A stretch of 64,000 nucleotides of DNA from Polynucleobacter sp. UK-Gri1-W3 (GCF_018881595.1 NZ_JACVQA010000008.1:414061-478060), one strand, 5' to 3'. Shown: positions 37,033 to 46,567, counted from the first letter of the stretch. Notes: generated by a model from the letters alone, not told the origin. Translations and numbers: made by a program.

Positions 37033-37617
37033 CTAGACCAAGCCCTTCTTTCTGAGATTGGCCAGGCGATTATTCAGAGTCTTGATAGTCAAAAGATTGT
37101 ATTTATCACCCTCCTTCCAAGCACTACCTTTCCATTCGATTCCTTCTGGTGTGACATTGGCGAATGGCTCTCTACCCTCTTTTGCGTAACCCTCTAATGC
37201 GGCAATCAGTGCTGCGCGATCATCTGATCCACCGGCATCTTTCACAGCATCCAAAATTGGCTGAGTAATCGTATCGCTATAAACAACCTTGGAGTCTGGG
37301 TGCTTTGGCGCTGCAGGCTCCTCAAAGATATATTCATGGGGCCATTCAAAGACATTTCTTGCGGAATTTTTTACTGCCTCTGGACTCACTGCACCGCCCT
37401 CAGGATTTTTAGGGTCAGTTGGTAGATTTAGTTCCGTAATCCAGGTTTCAAATTCTGCGATACGGCTATACCGTTTTTCTTCGCTATCGCGCTTCTGCTC
37501 TTCTTGTGAGAGCAATAAAGTAACCCATGCCCAGGCAATATCTTTGGGTATTGCAAACTCTTGCGCCAAAATGCCGCTGGCTTTTTTTAGGATGGGTTTG
37601 GATGTGAGTTTTGACAT
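37033..37617 (-). CDS. Unrecognised acidic cytoplasmic protein
   Basis: About 194 residues from ATG 37617 (with AGAAAG upstream) or 219 from ATG 37692. There is no signal peptide or membrane segment. The N-terminal part has a helical block (ILKKASGILAQEFAIPKDIAWAWVTLLLSQEEQKR), the middle has an acidic/proline linker, and the C-terminal part (GIEWKGSAWKEGDKYNLLTIKTLNNRLANLRKKGLV) ends in a basic helix that could bind nucleic acid. I do not recognise a family and propose no function. It is isolated between a tRNA terminator and the divergent trhP gene. Composition looks like its neighbours. Confidence 0.65.
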   Translation of the reverse strand: MSKLTSKPILKKASGILAQEFAIPKDIAWAWVTLLLSQEEQKRDSEEKRYSRIAEFETWITELNLPTDPKNPEGGAVSPEAVKNSARNVFEWPHEYIFEEPAAPKHPDSKVVYSDTITQPILDAVKDAGGSDDRAALIAALEGYAKEGREPFANVTPEGIEWKGSAWKEGDKYNLLTIKTLNNRLANLRKKGLV

Positions 37618-37842
37618 TGCAAGCTTTCTGGATTCTTTAATAATTGCCTTCAATATAGGGTGTAAAGTCAAAGGGGAAGGCTCCCCATTCATTTATAAAA
37701 TGCTCTCCACAGACCCTTCAGGATACTCTCCTTAATCAGCGGCTGGCCTTTCAGGCTCTTGCAAACCGGCTTGCAGCTGGCTCTAGGGCTCAGTAATGCA
37801 GCAAATCGGGCAAGATCGGCCGCATTCACTAAAATAAGCACT

Positions 37843-39156
37843 ATGACTAAGATTCCTGAACTCCTCGCTCCAGCCGGCAGCCTTTCTATGCTGCGTACCG
37901 CCTTTGATTTTGGCGCTGATGCCATTTACGCAGGGCAACCTCGTTATTCCCTTCGGGTACGCAATAACGACTTTGGCAAGATTGAAGTTCTCAAACAAGG
38001 TATTGATACTGCCCACGAAATGGGTAAGAAGTTTTATTTAGTTTCTAACTTATTGCCACATGGCGGTAAGACACGTACCTATATTAAAGATATGGATCCA
38101 GTCATTGCATTAAAGCCTGATGCTTTAATCATGTCTGATCCTGGCCTCATCATGATGGCGCGTGAAGCATGGCCAGATATGCCAATTCATTTATCGGTAC
38201 AAGCCAATACTGTGAATGGTGCATCTGCTAAGTTTTGGCGCTCTGTTGGCATCAGCCGCGTAATTTTGTCTCGCGAACTCTCCTTTGATGAAATCGAAGA
38301 AGTGCGTCAAGATTGTCCAGAAATGGAGCTTGAAGTATTTGTACACGGCGCTCTCTGCATCGCCTACTCTGGCCGCTGCCTGTTATCAGGATATATGTCT
38401 CATCGAGACTCCAATCAAGGTGCTTGTACTAATGCTTGCCGCTGGGATTACAAGGTCAAGCCTGGCCAACAAAATACTAGCGGTGATGTAGTTTTACTTC
38501 AAGAGGCTCGCCGTCCGGATGATTTGATGCCGATGGAAGAAGATGAGCATGGTACGTACATCATGAACTCCAAAGATCTGCGGGCCGTTGAACATATTGA
38601 GCGCCTGACCAAGATGGGTGTTGATTCCTTCAAGATCGAAGGTCGCACTAAATCACCCTATTACGTTTCACGTACTGTGCAATCTTATAGAGCAGCAATT
38701 AATGACGCTGTAGCAGGTAAACCATTTAACACAGCTTTATTAGGTCAATTAGAGGGCTTAGCTAACCGTGGCTATACCGATGGCTTTTATGAGCGTCACC
38801 ATGACAAAGAGTATCAACTCTATATGCGTGGTCATTCCTTGTCAGGACGTAGCCTTTATGTTGGAGAAACCCTCGAGATCGATGCAGCAACAGGTCGCGT
38901 CAAGGTAGACGTTAAGAACCGTTTTTCTGTTGGTGACAAAATCGAGATCATCGAGCCAAATGGAAATACAGATGTTGTTTTGTCAGAAATGTGGAATATG
39001 AATGGTGACTCTATTGATGTGGCACCAGGCTCAGGTCACTTTGTTTGGCTCAATATCCCAATGTCTAGTAAACACGCCTTTATTGCCCGTTACACACAAG
39101 AGCCAGCACCAGCTGAGGTAGCCACTTCTGGCTCTTGCTCAACTTGCGGCGATTAA
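37843..39156 (+). CDS. trhP: U32-family tRNA hydroxylation protein TrhP (YegQ-like)
   Basis: About 437 residues from ATG 37843; an upstream in-frame start adds 28 residues that look non-conserved. PELLAPAGSLSMLRTAFDFGADAIYAG opens the protein, and the U32 signature EVFVHGALCIAYSGRCLLSGYMSHRDSNQGAC with its Cys residues is present. YegQ/TrhP is needed for 5-hydroxyuridine at position 34 of certain tRNAs; the old name peptidase U32 is misleading. A C-terminal SCSTCGD may add metal ligands. Confidence 0.9.
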   Translation: MTKIPELLAPAGSLSMLRTAFDFGADAIYAGQPRYSLRVRNNDFGKIEVLKQGIDTAHEMGKKFYLVSNLLPHGGKTRTYIKDMDPVIALKPDALIMSDPGLIMMAREAWPDMPIHLSVQANTVNGASAKFWRSVGISRVILSRELSFDEIEEVRQDCPEMELEVFVHGALCIAYSGRCLLSGYMSHRDSNQGACTNACRWDYKVKPGQQNTSGDVVLLQEARRPDDLMPMEEDEHGTYIMNSKDLRAVEHIERLTKMGVDSFKIEGRTKSPYYVSRTVQSYRAAINDAVAGKPFNTALLGQLEGLANRGYTDGFYERHHDKEYQLYMRGHSLSGRSLYVGETLEIDAATGRVKVDVKNRFSVGDKIEIIEPNGNTDVVLSEMWNMNGDSIDVAPGSGHFVWLNIPMSSKHAFIARYTQEPAPAEVATSGSCSTCGD

Positions 39157-39183
39157 TACTTACCCTTCTGATTAAAGATTTTC

Positions 39184-39711
39184 ATGACGAATAGCACTAA
39201 GAACAACACAAATAAGCCTGGCTTGAAAGTTAAAGTCGAAGATGAAATGAAAAAAGCGTTTGAGCTAACGATTTACTTTGGCTCTTGGTTCTGCGCCATT
39301 GCCTTCATGGCTGCAACCGCTCTTGAAGAGCGCCCCATTCCCTTGTCTATCTTTGGTTTTGCGTTGATTAAAGCAGGCATATCAGCAAAATTTATGTTGA
39401 TTGCTCAGGCAGCTTATCCAATCAAAGTAGATAAGAAAAATGGGATCGTTGGCTCTCTATTTTTTGAATCTATTGTTTATATTATTGTCATTATTGCGCT
39501 GAACTTTATTGAGGCTGGAGTTGATGGCCTGATACATGGCAAAGAATTTATCCCCTCAATGACAGCCTTTGGAAGCGGCGATCCATTAAGAGTACTTGCC
39601 ATATCGATTGTGTATTGGTTGATTGTTTGGCCTTACTTGATTTTTGTGGGATTTAATAAGGTTGTAGGAAATACTGAAACTCTTGCAGTCCTCTTTAGTT
39701 CCAAAAAATAA
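39184..39711 (+). CDS. Unrecognised inner-membrane protein
   Basis: 175 residues. A basic, polar N-terminus (1-28) is followed by hydrophobic segments at about 29-46, 53-75, 90-112 and 138-160, predicting four membrane helices. No family is recognised. It starts 27 bases after trhP, and a second envelope-type gene begins within 20 bases of its stop, so these may be one transcript. Confidence 0.75.
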   Translation: MTNSTKNNTNKPGLKVKVEDEMKKAFELTIYFGSWFCAIAFMAATALEERPIPLSIFGFALIKAGISAKFMLIAQAAYPIKVDKKNGIVGSLFFESIVYIIVIIALNFIEAGVDGLIHGKEFIPSMTAFGSGDPLRVLAISIVYWLIVWPYLIFVGFNKVVGNTETLAVLFSSKK

Positions 39712-39725
39712 TTGCTTTACTTGTA

Positions 39726-40592
39726 TTGCGTGAGAATTTTTTGGCTTTGCCTGTTGGGTTTTTTTGCCAACAGGCTCAGGCCCAAGAAATCGAAGCTCGC
39801 GCTTATTCCAATGCACCGATTGGCATTAACTTTATTACTGGTGGTATTGCGCAAGCCAAAAGTGGCTCCTATACCCTCACTACCGAGGCTGCAAACCTGA
39901 CTCGTATCATCGACGTCTTCGGACAGTCTGGCAGGATTAGTCTCTTAGTCCCTTATGCCCAACTTTCAGGTACTGGCAGTATTAGGGCCCAAAATATGAA
40001 CGCCTCCGCAGAAGGTCTATCAGATCCTGTAGTGAAGATCTCTGCCAATCTTTATGGTGCGCCAGCTCTGTCGCTGGAAGAGTTTAAGAATTACCAGCAG
40101 GACTTAATTATTGGAGCAAGTCTTGCTGCATCCATTCCATGGGGCAAATATAACAACGAGCAAATTCTTAACGTGGGAGCCAATCGCTCTCTTATTCAGC
40201 CCGCTATTGGAGCATCTCAAGCAATCGGACCATGGCGTTTAGAACTGGCGGGCATGGCCACGATCTACACCAGTAATACTAGTTTTCTGGGAAGCAATAC
40301 GCTCTCACAAAACCCGATCTACTCCTCGGAAGCCCATGCGATCTATTACTTTCAGAATACGGCCTATATTTCTGCGGATGCAACCTACTTCATGGGTGGT
40401 CAGAAATATGTCAATGGAACTGCAATCAGCGGTTCGCAGGAAAATTGGCGTTTTGGCAGCACTTTTTCTTACCCCATCAATAAGCAGAATTCGATCCGCG
40501 TAACTGGCAGCAAAGGTGTTTATTCCAGCACCAATACCGACTACAGCGCACTAGGGATCTCCTGGCAATACCGCTGGGGCGGCGGCCTGTAG
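39726..40592 (+). CDS. Outer-membrane-type protein (phenol-degradation MetA-like), doubtful 5' end
   Basis: 288 residues from a TTG start, with no ATG available upstream in frame before a stop at 39696. The signal peptide ends in AQAQ around residue 20, then EARAYSNAPIGINFITGGIAQAKSG and beta-barrel-like alternation follow (for example IGPWRLELAGMATIYTSN, LGISWQYRWGGG). This matches proteins of the MetA-pathway/transporter type (Pfam PF13557-like), role unknown. In the +1 frame GTG 39730 gives a better signal start, MRIFWLCLLGFF, up to a run of seven T (39759-39765). One extra T would join it to CQQAQAQEIEAR. So the 5' end may hold a slipped homopolymer, or the TTG is genuine. Confidence 0.65.
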   Translation: MRENFLALPVGFFCQQAQAQEIEARAYSNAPIGINFITGGIAQAKSGSYTLTTEAANLTRIIDVFGQSGRISLLVPYAQLSGTGSIRAQNMNASAEGLSDPVVKISANLYGAPALSLEEFKNYQQDLIIGASLAASIPWGKYNNEQILNVGANRSLIQPAIGASQAIGPWRLELAGMATIYTSNTSFLGSNTLSQNPIYSSEAHAIYYFQNTAYISADATYFMGGQKYVNGTAISGSQENWRFGSTFSYPINKQNSIRVTGSKGVYSSTNTDYSALGISWQYRWGGGL

Positions 40593-40657
40593 GTAAATTG
40601 CCCATTCCATCGCTACAATAAGACCAAAAGAACACTTATAAGAGATGTGATACATTC

Positions 40658-42400
40658 ATGAGCAATAAACCAAAAGATCCTGCAGAGAGCGGCTTACGCA
40701 AAGGCTTAACTAGCTATGGTGATAAAGGCTTCTCTTTATTTTTACGTAAGGCCTTTATTAAAGGCGCTGGGTATACCAATAGTGCATTAGATCGCCCTGT
40801 GATTGGCATTATTAATACTGGCAGCGCCTATAACCCTTGCCACGGCAATATGCCGCAACTGCTCGAGGCAGTGAAGCGCGGCGTGATGCTGGCAGGTGGA
40901 TTGCCAATGGAATTTCCGACAATCTCCATTCATGAGAGTTTTGCTGCACCTACCAGTATGTACTTGCGCAACTTAATGTCGATGGACACTGAAGAGATGG
41001 TGCGCGCGCAGCCAATGGATGCGGTAGTCATGATTGGTGGCTGCGATAAAACAGTTCCTGCGCAAATGATGGGCGCAGCTTCTGCGGGTATTCCAGCTAT
41101 TCAGCTCATCACTGGTTCAATGATGACAGGCTCACATCGTAGTGAACGTGTTGGTGCTTGTACTGACTGTCGCCGTTACTGGGGCAAGTTCCGCGCCGGT
41201 GAAATTGATGAAGCTGAAAAAGATGAGGTGAATGATCAACTGGTTGCCAGTGTTGGTACTTGTTCAGTAATGGGAACTGCTAGCACTATGGCTTGCATCT
41301 CAGAGGCTTTGGGTATGACGGTTCCTGGTGGCGCAACTCCTCCAGCAGTTACTGCAGATCGTATTCGCGTAGCAGAAGAAACAGGTACTTGTGCCGTGAA
41401 GATGGCAAAAGAAGGCTTAACGATTGATAAGGTACTCACTGCTGATGCCTTTGAAAATGCGATGCGTGTTTTATTGGCAATCGGTGGGTCAACCAATGGC
41501 ATTGTTCACTTAGCTGCCATCGCCGGCCGTATGGGCCTAGAGATTGATTTAGATGCACTTGACAAGATGGGTGATGGAACACCAGTGCTGGTTGATTTAA
41601 AACCATCCGGTGATCATTACATGGAGAACTTCCATGACGCTGGCGGCATGACTACCCTGCTTCGTGAGCTCAAGCCTCTATTGAATCTCAATGCAATGAC
41701 AGTCTCAGGCCGAACCCTTGGCGAAGAAATTGATGCCGCCCCTCCAAGCTTCAAACAAGATGTAGTGCGCCCATTTAATAACCCGATTTATCCGCGCGGC
41801 AGCATTGCGGTGCTGCATGGCAATTTAGCTCCTGGTGGCGCCATCATTAAACAATCTGCTGCCAACGAAAAACTCATGGAGCATGAAGGTCGTGCTGTGG
41901 TGTTTGAAGATGCTGCTGATTTAGCCAATCGGATCGATAGCCCAGATTTAGATGTTACTGCTGAAGATATTTTGGTCCTCAAAAATATTGGGCCTAAGGG
42001 TGCACCTGGTATGCCAGAGGCTGGTTATATTCCCATTCCGATGAAATTAGCCCGCGCCGGTGTGAAAGATATTGTCCGCATCTCTGATGGACGTATGAGT
42101 GGTACCGCTTTTGGCACGATTGTGTTGCACGTTACTCCTGAATCGGCTATTGGCGGTCCCTTAGCGCAGGTGCGCAATGGTGATCGCATTCGTTTGAGTG
42201 TGAAGAATCGTGAAATTAGCCTACTCATATCTGATGAAGAACTCGCCAAGCGGATGAAAGACAATCCAATTACTTCACCTACTGCTGAACGCGGCTATAA
42301 GAAGCTCTTTTTGGATACCGTTACTCAAGCCGATCAAGGTGTGGACTTTGATTTCTTAAGGGCAGCCAAGATGGTTGGCAAAACTCCAAAGTCTAAATAG
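40658..42400 (+). CDS. IlvD/Edd-family dehydratase (sugar-acid type more likely than branched-chain)
   Basis: 580 residues. It has the iron-sulfur cysteines of the family: GGCDKTVPA, VGACTDCRRYWG and VGTCSVMGTASTMAC. The conserved GDGRMSGT-like segment reads ISDGRMSGTAFG. The opening GLRKGLTSYGDKGFSLFLRKAFIKGAGYT and the extra block around DTEEMVRAQPMDAVVMIGG resemble the sugar-acid dehydratase branch (for example arabonate or xylonate dehydratase) more than IlvD. The substrate is not certain. No other branched-chain or sugar-acid gene is adjacent. Confidence 0.82.
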   Translation: MSNKPKDPAESGLRKGLTSYGDKGFSLFLRKAFIKGAGYTNSALDRPVIGIINTGSAYNPCHGNMPQLLEAVKRGVMLAGGLPMEFPTISIHESFAAPTSMYLRNLMSMDTEEMVRAQPMDAVVMIGGCDKTVPAQMMGAASAGIPAIQLITGSMMTGSHRSERVGACTDCRRYWGKFRAGEIDEAEKDEVNDQLVASVGTCSVMGTASTMACISEALGMTVPGGATPPAVTADRIRVAEETGTCAVKMAKEGLTIDKVLTADAFENAMRVLLAIGGSTNGIVHLAAIAGRMGLEIDLDALDKMGDGTPVLVDLKPSGDHYMENFHDAGGMTTLLRELKPLLNLNAMTVSGRTLGEEIDAAPPSFKQDVVRPFNNPIYPRGSIAVLHGNLAPGGAIIKQSAANEKLMEHEGRAVVFEDAADLANRIDSPDLDVTAEDILVLKNIGPKGAPGMPEAGYIPIPMKLARAGVKDIVRISDGRMSGTAFGTIVLHVTPESAIGGPLAQVRNGDRIRLSVKNREISLLISDEELAKRMKDNPITSPTAERGYKKLFLDTVTQADQGVDFDFLRAAKMVGKTPKSK

Positions 42401-42422
42401 AAACTCAATAGAAGTCTATCCC

Positions 42423-42878
42423 GTGATAAGCGCAAACCTACTACGCAGGGGGATGAATATATGGCCCCCGTTTTTAGGCGCTGGGATTACTGTTGAATAT
42501 ATTTCTAAAGACTTTCGTCAAGCCAAGGTACGCCTAAAGCACGGCTTATTAAACCGCAATATTGTGGGAGTACATTTTGGTGGCAGTCTTTTTGCAATGA
42601 CTGACCCCTTCTTCATGATGATGGTGTCGCAGAATATCGGCAAAGGCTATGTTGTTTGGGATCAAGCCGCCAAGATCGAATTTCTGAAGCCTGGTAGAGG
42701 TAAAGTTCACGCCACTTTTGAAATTACTCAAGAACAACTAGATGAAATCATTCATGCAGCAGACTCTGGAGACAAGGTACTAAGAGACTTTGTTGCCGAG
42801 ATTAAAGATCATGAAGACGATGTCGTGGCCCGCATTACCAAGACTTTATATATACGCAAGAAGATAAAGAAAAGTTAA
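42423..42878 (+). CDS. DUF4442-type hotdog-fold thioesterase-like protein
   Basis: About 151 residues from GTG 42423 (GAAG upstream); ATG 42453 is also possible but its GGGGG is too close. Contains the DUF4442 pattern VHFGGSLFAMTDPFFMMMV and GYVVWDQAAKIEFLKPGRGKVHATFEI. Family members are small hotdog-fold proteins related to acyl-CoA thioesterases. No catalytic Asp/Glu can be assigned with confidence. It converges on plsC with four bases between stops. Confidence 0.75.
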   Translation: MISANLLRRGMNIWPPFLGAGITVEYISKDFRQAKVRLKHGLLNRNIVGVHFGGSLFAMTDPFFMMMVSQNIGKGYVVWDQAAKIEFLKPGRGKVHATFEITQEQLDEIIHAADSGDKVLRDFVAEIKDHEDDVVARITKTLYIRKKIKKS

Positions 42879-42882
42879 AGAA

Positions 42883-43623
42883 TTACTGGGTGTAAGCAGG
42901 CGCATCAATCTTACGCATCTCACCTTCAATCCAAGCCTCAACCTCTAGCTGTAATTGCTCTTCTGTCTTTCCTTGAACTGTAATCACTGGCCCAATCGAA
43001 AGCGTAATTACTCCTGGGCGCTTTAAGAAGGTATTTCTGGGCCATATGGCTCCAGAGTTCTGCGCCACAGGAAGAATGTCCGTATGAGTGCTGATCGCAA
43101 GGCGTACGCCGCCCTTTCTGTAAGGCTTAAATGTTCCCCGTGGGGTTCGTGTTCCTTCTGGATAAATAGCAATCCAGCTACCCTCAGCCAATACTGCCTT
43201 ACCTTGCTCATTGACCGCCTCTCGTGACCTCTCACGATCGCCGCGATTAATGTGAATCATTTGCAGTGAAGCCAAAGCCCAACCAAAAAATGGCACAAAT
43301 AATAATTCTCGTTTGAATACAAAACAAAGCTGTCTTGGAAAAAAGGCTGGATAGATGAAGGTCTCCCATGCCGACTGATGCTTGCCCAAAAGGATCAATG
43401 ATTTTTTGGGGTCTAGAGGAATATTGTCAAAACCCTTTGTTTTGATGTTGATTCCACAAAATAATAAGAGCGCTTTTTGAGTTAATTGACACCAAAACAC
43501 CCCCATCTTGTAACGCGCACTTCGATCAGTAAAGGGGATGACCAGAATAATGGCGCTTGCAACAATGGTGACAGTTGTAAAACCAAATATATAAAACAGT
43601 AAGGAGCGAAGCCAAAGGATCAC
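42883..43623 (-). CDS. plsC: 1-acyl-sn-glycerol-3-phosphate acyltransferase
   Basis: 246 residues, GTG start. The HX4D-like catalytic motif reads GKHQSAWETF, so the Asp is Glu (HX4E), and YPEGTRTPRGTFKPYRKGG is motif III. Two N-terminal hydrophobic segments anchor it. It makes phosphatidic acid. The HX4E variant occurs in some PlsC proteins. No Shine-Dalgarno is visible. It is 77 bases after the fadD-type gene on the same strand. Confidence 0.88.
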   Translation of the reverse strand: MILWLRSLLFYIFGFTTVTIVASAIILVIPFTDRSARYKMGVFWCQLTQKALLLFCGINIKTKGFDNIPLDPKKSLILLGKHQSAWETFIYPAFFPRQLCFVFKRELLFVPFFGWALASLQMIHINRGDRERSREAVNEQGKAVLAEGSWIAIYPEGTRTPRGTFKPYRKGGVRLAISTHTDILPVAQNSGAIWPRNTFLKRPGVITLSIGPVITVQGKTEEQLQLEVEAWIEGEMRKIDAPAYTQ

Positions 43624-43699
43624 GATAGTATTTTTACTAATAAGGAGCTAAAAACGTATTTTAAATGATTGGCCTTAGCAAGATGGATAGGGAGAAGAC

Positions 43700-45376
43700 T
43701 TATAAATCCCTTAATTCACGTCGCAAGATTTTTCCAACGTTGGTCTTAGGTAGGTCCTTACGGAAAACAATATGCTTAGGACGCTTGTAGTTAGTGAGGT
43801 TTTCTTTGCAGAATGCCAAGATAGCCTCTTCCGTTAATGATGGATCCTGTCTCACGATAAAGGCCTTAACAGCCTCACCAGAATCTTCATCAGGCACACC
43901 AATGACTGCACACTCCAAAACACCGGGCACCAAGGATAAGACCTCTTCTACCTCATTTGGATAGACGTTAAATCCGGAAACTAAAACCATATCCTTTTTG
44001 CGGTCGACAATCTTTGTAAGGCCATCCGCATTCATGATGCCGATATCACCTGATTTGAAATAACCATCTGCAGTCATGACATTTTTGGTTTCTTCTGGTT
44101 TATTCCAGTAACCAGCCATCACCTGTGGACCCCGAATACAAATTTCACCAGGGGTACCAAAAGGCACCTCGATGCCGTCATCACCCAAGATCACTACTTC
44201 TGTACTTGGTACCGGAAAGCCAATATAGCCAGTAAAGCTCTCAATCAAAGCAGAATTGACACAAGCAACCGGTGAAGTTTCAGAGAGTCCATAGCCCTCA
44301 GCAATAGGAGCGCCAGTCATTTCTTGCCAATGGTCAGCTACTACCTTTTGCATTGCCATACCGCCACCAATCGTTGCCAAAATATTGGGGAATTTCACTG
44401 TGGCAAATTCTGGCTTATGCATCAGTGCGTTAAATAAAGTATTCACACCCGGGAAGATATTAATGTTTGGATGCTTCTTCAGTAACTTTATAAATCCATC
44501 AAAATCACGTGGGTTAGGAACCAAAACTAATAGGCCCCCTTTGCGCATACCTAAGACTGAACAGGCCGTCAAAGCAAAGATGTGATACATCGGCAAAGCA
44601 CATAAGAAAACTAACTGATCAACCTGTTTACGCTTTAATCCTGGCTCAAGCCAGAGCTCGGTCTGAATGACGTTCGAAAGAATGTTGCTATGTAACAGAA
44701 TGGCGCCTTTTGATAAACCTGTAGTACCGCCGGTGTATTGCAAGAAAGCGATATCGCTCAGGGAGGTATTAGGCTTATTCCAACGTTGACGACTGCCCTC
44801 GCTTAGAGCCGCTAAGAACGTAATATGGCCGGGGATATCCCATGCGGGAACGAGTTTTTTTATATTACGCACAACAAAATTAACTACAGCGCCTTTTAAA
44901 CCAATCATTTCGCCAAGTGAAGTAACGATGGTTTGCTTCAATGGCACTTCAGCAGCAATATGCTGATAGACATGTGCAAAGTTTTCTAAAATAATCAGAG
45001 CTGAAGCACCACTGTCTTTGAGTTGATGCTCTAATTCGCGAGCGGTATAGAGTGGATTGACATTAACCACTACAAACCCAGCGCGCAGAATACCGATCAT
45101 TGCAATTTGGAACTGCAAAACGTTAGGTAACATAATTGCCACACGAGATCCCGGTTCTAAACCCAGGCTTTGCAAATAAGAAGCAAAATGTTTCGAATGC
45201 TGATCAAGTTCTCTGTAAGTTAAAAACTTATCAAGGTACTCACAGGCACGACGATTAGGATAGCGCTCAAAAGCTTCCTCGAACATGTCCAATAAGGAGT
45301 TATAACCAGAGATATCTATCTCATGAGGTACGCCCTCAGGATAGTGTTTTAGCCAAGGCTTTGCGGGATTAACCAT
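43700..45376 (-). CDS. fadD: Long-chain acyl-CoA synthetase (FadD type)
   Basis: 558 residues. AMP-binding P-loop QYTGGTTGLSKGAILLH, GYGLSETSP, and a C-terminal EMP..Lys domain with KDLPKTNVGKILRRELR, where the last Lys is the adenylation residue. FINPLYTARELEHQL matches long-chain synthetases. It activates fatty acids and could feed the beta-oxidation genes at 47-55 kb. It ends 76 bases before plsC. A short inverted repeat lies upstream of its start. Confidence 0.93.
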   Translation of the reverse strand: MVNPAKPWLKHYPEGVPHEIDISGYNSLLDMFEEAFERYPNRRACEYLDKFLTYRELDQHSKHFASYLQSLGLEPGSRVAIMLPNVLQFQIAMIGILRAGFVVVNVNPLYTARELEHQLKDSGASALIILENFAHVYQHIAAEVPLKQTIVTSLGEMIGLKGAVVNFVVRNIKKLVPAWDIPGHITFLAALSEGSRQRWNKPNTSLSDIAFLQYTGGTTGLSKGAILLHSNILSNVIQTELWLEPGLKRKQVDQLVFLCALPMYHIFALTACSVLGMRKGGLLVLVPNPRDFDGFIKLLKKHPNINIFPGVNTLFNALMHKPEFATVKFPNILATIGGGMAMQKVVADHWQEMTGAPIAEGYGLSETSPVACVNSALIESFTGYIGFPVPSTEVVILGDDGIEVPFGTPGEICIRGPQVMAGYWNKPEETKNVMTADGYFKSGDIGIMNADGLTKIVDRKKDMVLVSGFNVYPNEVEEVLSLVPGVLECAVIGVPDEDSGEAVKAFIVRQDPSLTEEAILAFCKENLTNYKRPKHIVFRKDLPKTNVGKILRRELRDL

Positions 45377-45414
45377 GTAGTTATTTCCAGTCTCGATATA
45401 TTTTTATTAGTAGT

Positions 45415-45430
45415 CAGATTGTGAAATCTG
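45415..45430. promoter_or_regulatory. Inverted repeat upstream of fadD
   Basis: CAGATT (45415-45420), GTGA, AATCTG (45425-45430), 39 bases before the fadD ATG. Size and position suit an operator, but the arms are short and no second copy was found near other fad genes. Confidence 0.3.
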
Positions 45431-45468
45431 TATGACTCATTCTAAACACGACAATACTGAATCTAAAG

Positions 45469-45498
45469 AAAAAGCCCTCTGCTATGAGAGGGCTTTGA
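45469..45498 (-). terminator. Terminator of the outer-membrane protein gene
   Basis: AGAGGGCTTT and AAAGCCCTCT (45471-45480 and 45487-45496) form a 10-bp stem with a six-base loop. On the minus strand the exit side reads CTTTTTCTTT, so it terminates the gene ending at 45517. Confidence 0.9.
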
Positions 45499-45516
45499 CT
45501 TAACAATGTACAGCGA

Positions 45517-46329
45517 TTAGAAGCGGTATCCAACACCAACTAGGATATCAGTGCCATTTCCACTAATTGTCATGCCCTGAAGTGTTGTCCCGGCTGAATT
45601 AGTAAGAGTGGCTGAAATATTTTTAGTTCCATAGGAGCCATAGTTGACTTCACCAAATGCATATAAAGACTCAGTAACCATCTGCTTATATCCAAGACCC
45701 AAAGTCCAACCAGTGAGGTTAGTAGTTTGATAGGCGAGAGTTGGGCCTGACAAGCCAATAGTTGCACCTGTGTAACCGAGTTTTGCATAAGCCAAACGGT
45801 TTTTATCAATCGCATAGCCCGGTGTGACGACAATACTGTAAAGATTTTTAATGTTGTATGTAGCTGTGGTGCTGGCACCAGCCACATCCTTTGGAGATCC
45901 AACTGCTGTACCAAATGGACTAGAAATCTGGGTTGGCGCAAGACTTAATTGACCCGTTGCACTAGAACTTGCGCCTGGATAATAAGAAGCACCCAGACCC
46001 AAAATCCAAGTTTCATTAATGCCGAAGTTATAACCCGCTGCCAATGCCGCAATCCCAGTGTTGACATTGTTTACGTTACTTGCTGATGCTGACTGAGTAA
46101 CTGTTGCAGGATAACCAACAGCGGTGACAGGTGTGCTAGTACCCGGTATATTGCCGGTTGAGCTTACCGCTGAACCGCTACCAATTTTTGGCACAAACAA
46201 TCCATAACCAACGCCTACTTGCCCATAAGCACCTTCCCATGCATTGACTTTTACAGACTGAGCCATTGCAGTCGAGCATGCAAAACCAGTCAATGCCAAT
46301 AAAAGCGCGCTAATTTTTACTGTTTTCAT
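45517..46329 (-). CDS. OmpW-like/porin-type outer-membrane beta-barrel protein
   Basis: 270 residues from ATG 46329, which has AGGAAG six bases upstream; an upstream ATG at 46374 would put 15 basic residues before the signal peptide. Signal peptide MKTVKISALLLALTGFACSTAMAQ, then strands such as GAYGQVGVGYGLFVPKIG and FGINETWILGLGASYYPG, and the C-terminal GVGYRF ending in Phe, the expected BAM recognition residue. Small barrel proteins of this kind are general or hydrophobic-compound channels; the substrate is unknown. It ends with its own terminator and lies between fadD and the TetR gene. Confidence 0.85.
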   Translation of the reverse strand: MKTVKISALLLALTGFACSTAMAQSVKVNAWEGAYGQVGVGYGLFVPKIGSGSAVSSTGNIPGTSTPVTAVGYPATVTQSASASNVNNVNTGIAALAAGYNFGINETWILGLGASYYPGASSSATGQLSLAPTQISSPFGTAVGSPKDVAGASTTATYNIKNLYSIVVTPGYAIDKNRLAYAKLGYTGATIGLSGPTLAYQTTNLTGWTLGLGYKQMVTESLYAFGEVNYGSYGTKNISATLTNSAGTTLQGMTISGNGTDILVGVGYRF

Positions 46330-46527
46330 TTGTCTTCCTGAGTTAATTTTTTTAATGGTGTGAAGCAACTTCATGAATCTTATTTAATTTCTTCGATTTA
46401 TGTATCTCGGGTTTTCCCTCTATTTATTTTGCACTGCATCAATTTAATTACGCCTTTGTATTGGAATCTATATTTAAAGGGCCTAGAAACTAGATTCAGG
46501 ATTTAATTAATGATGTAATATAAACGA

Positions 46528-46535
46528 ACGATCGT
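46528..46535. promoter_or_regulatory. Candidate TetR operator core
   Basis: ACGATCGT, an 8-bp palindrome 32 bases before the TetR ATG, inside the wider AACGAACGATCGTA. The flanks are not symmetric, so the full operator, if any, is imperfect. Confidence 0.35.
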
Positions 46536-46567
46536 ATTATTTTTACAACATTTTACGCAAAATTTAA

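Noticed and set aside
40658-42400. Branched-chain dihydroxy-acid dehydratase IlvD
   Set aside because: The N-terminal pattern resembles the sugar-acid dehydratase branch more, and no ilv gene is adjacent. The call is left at family level.
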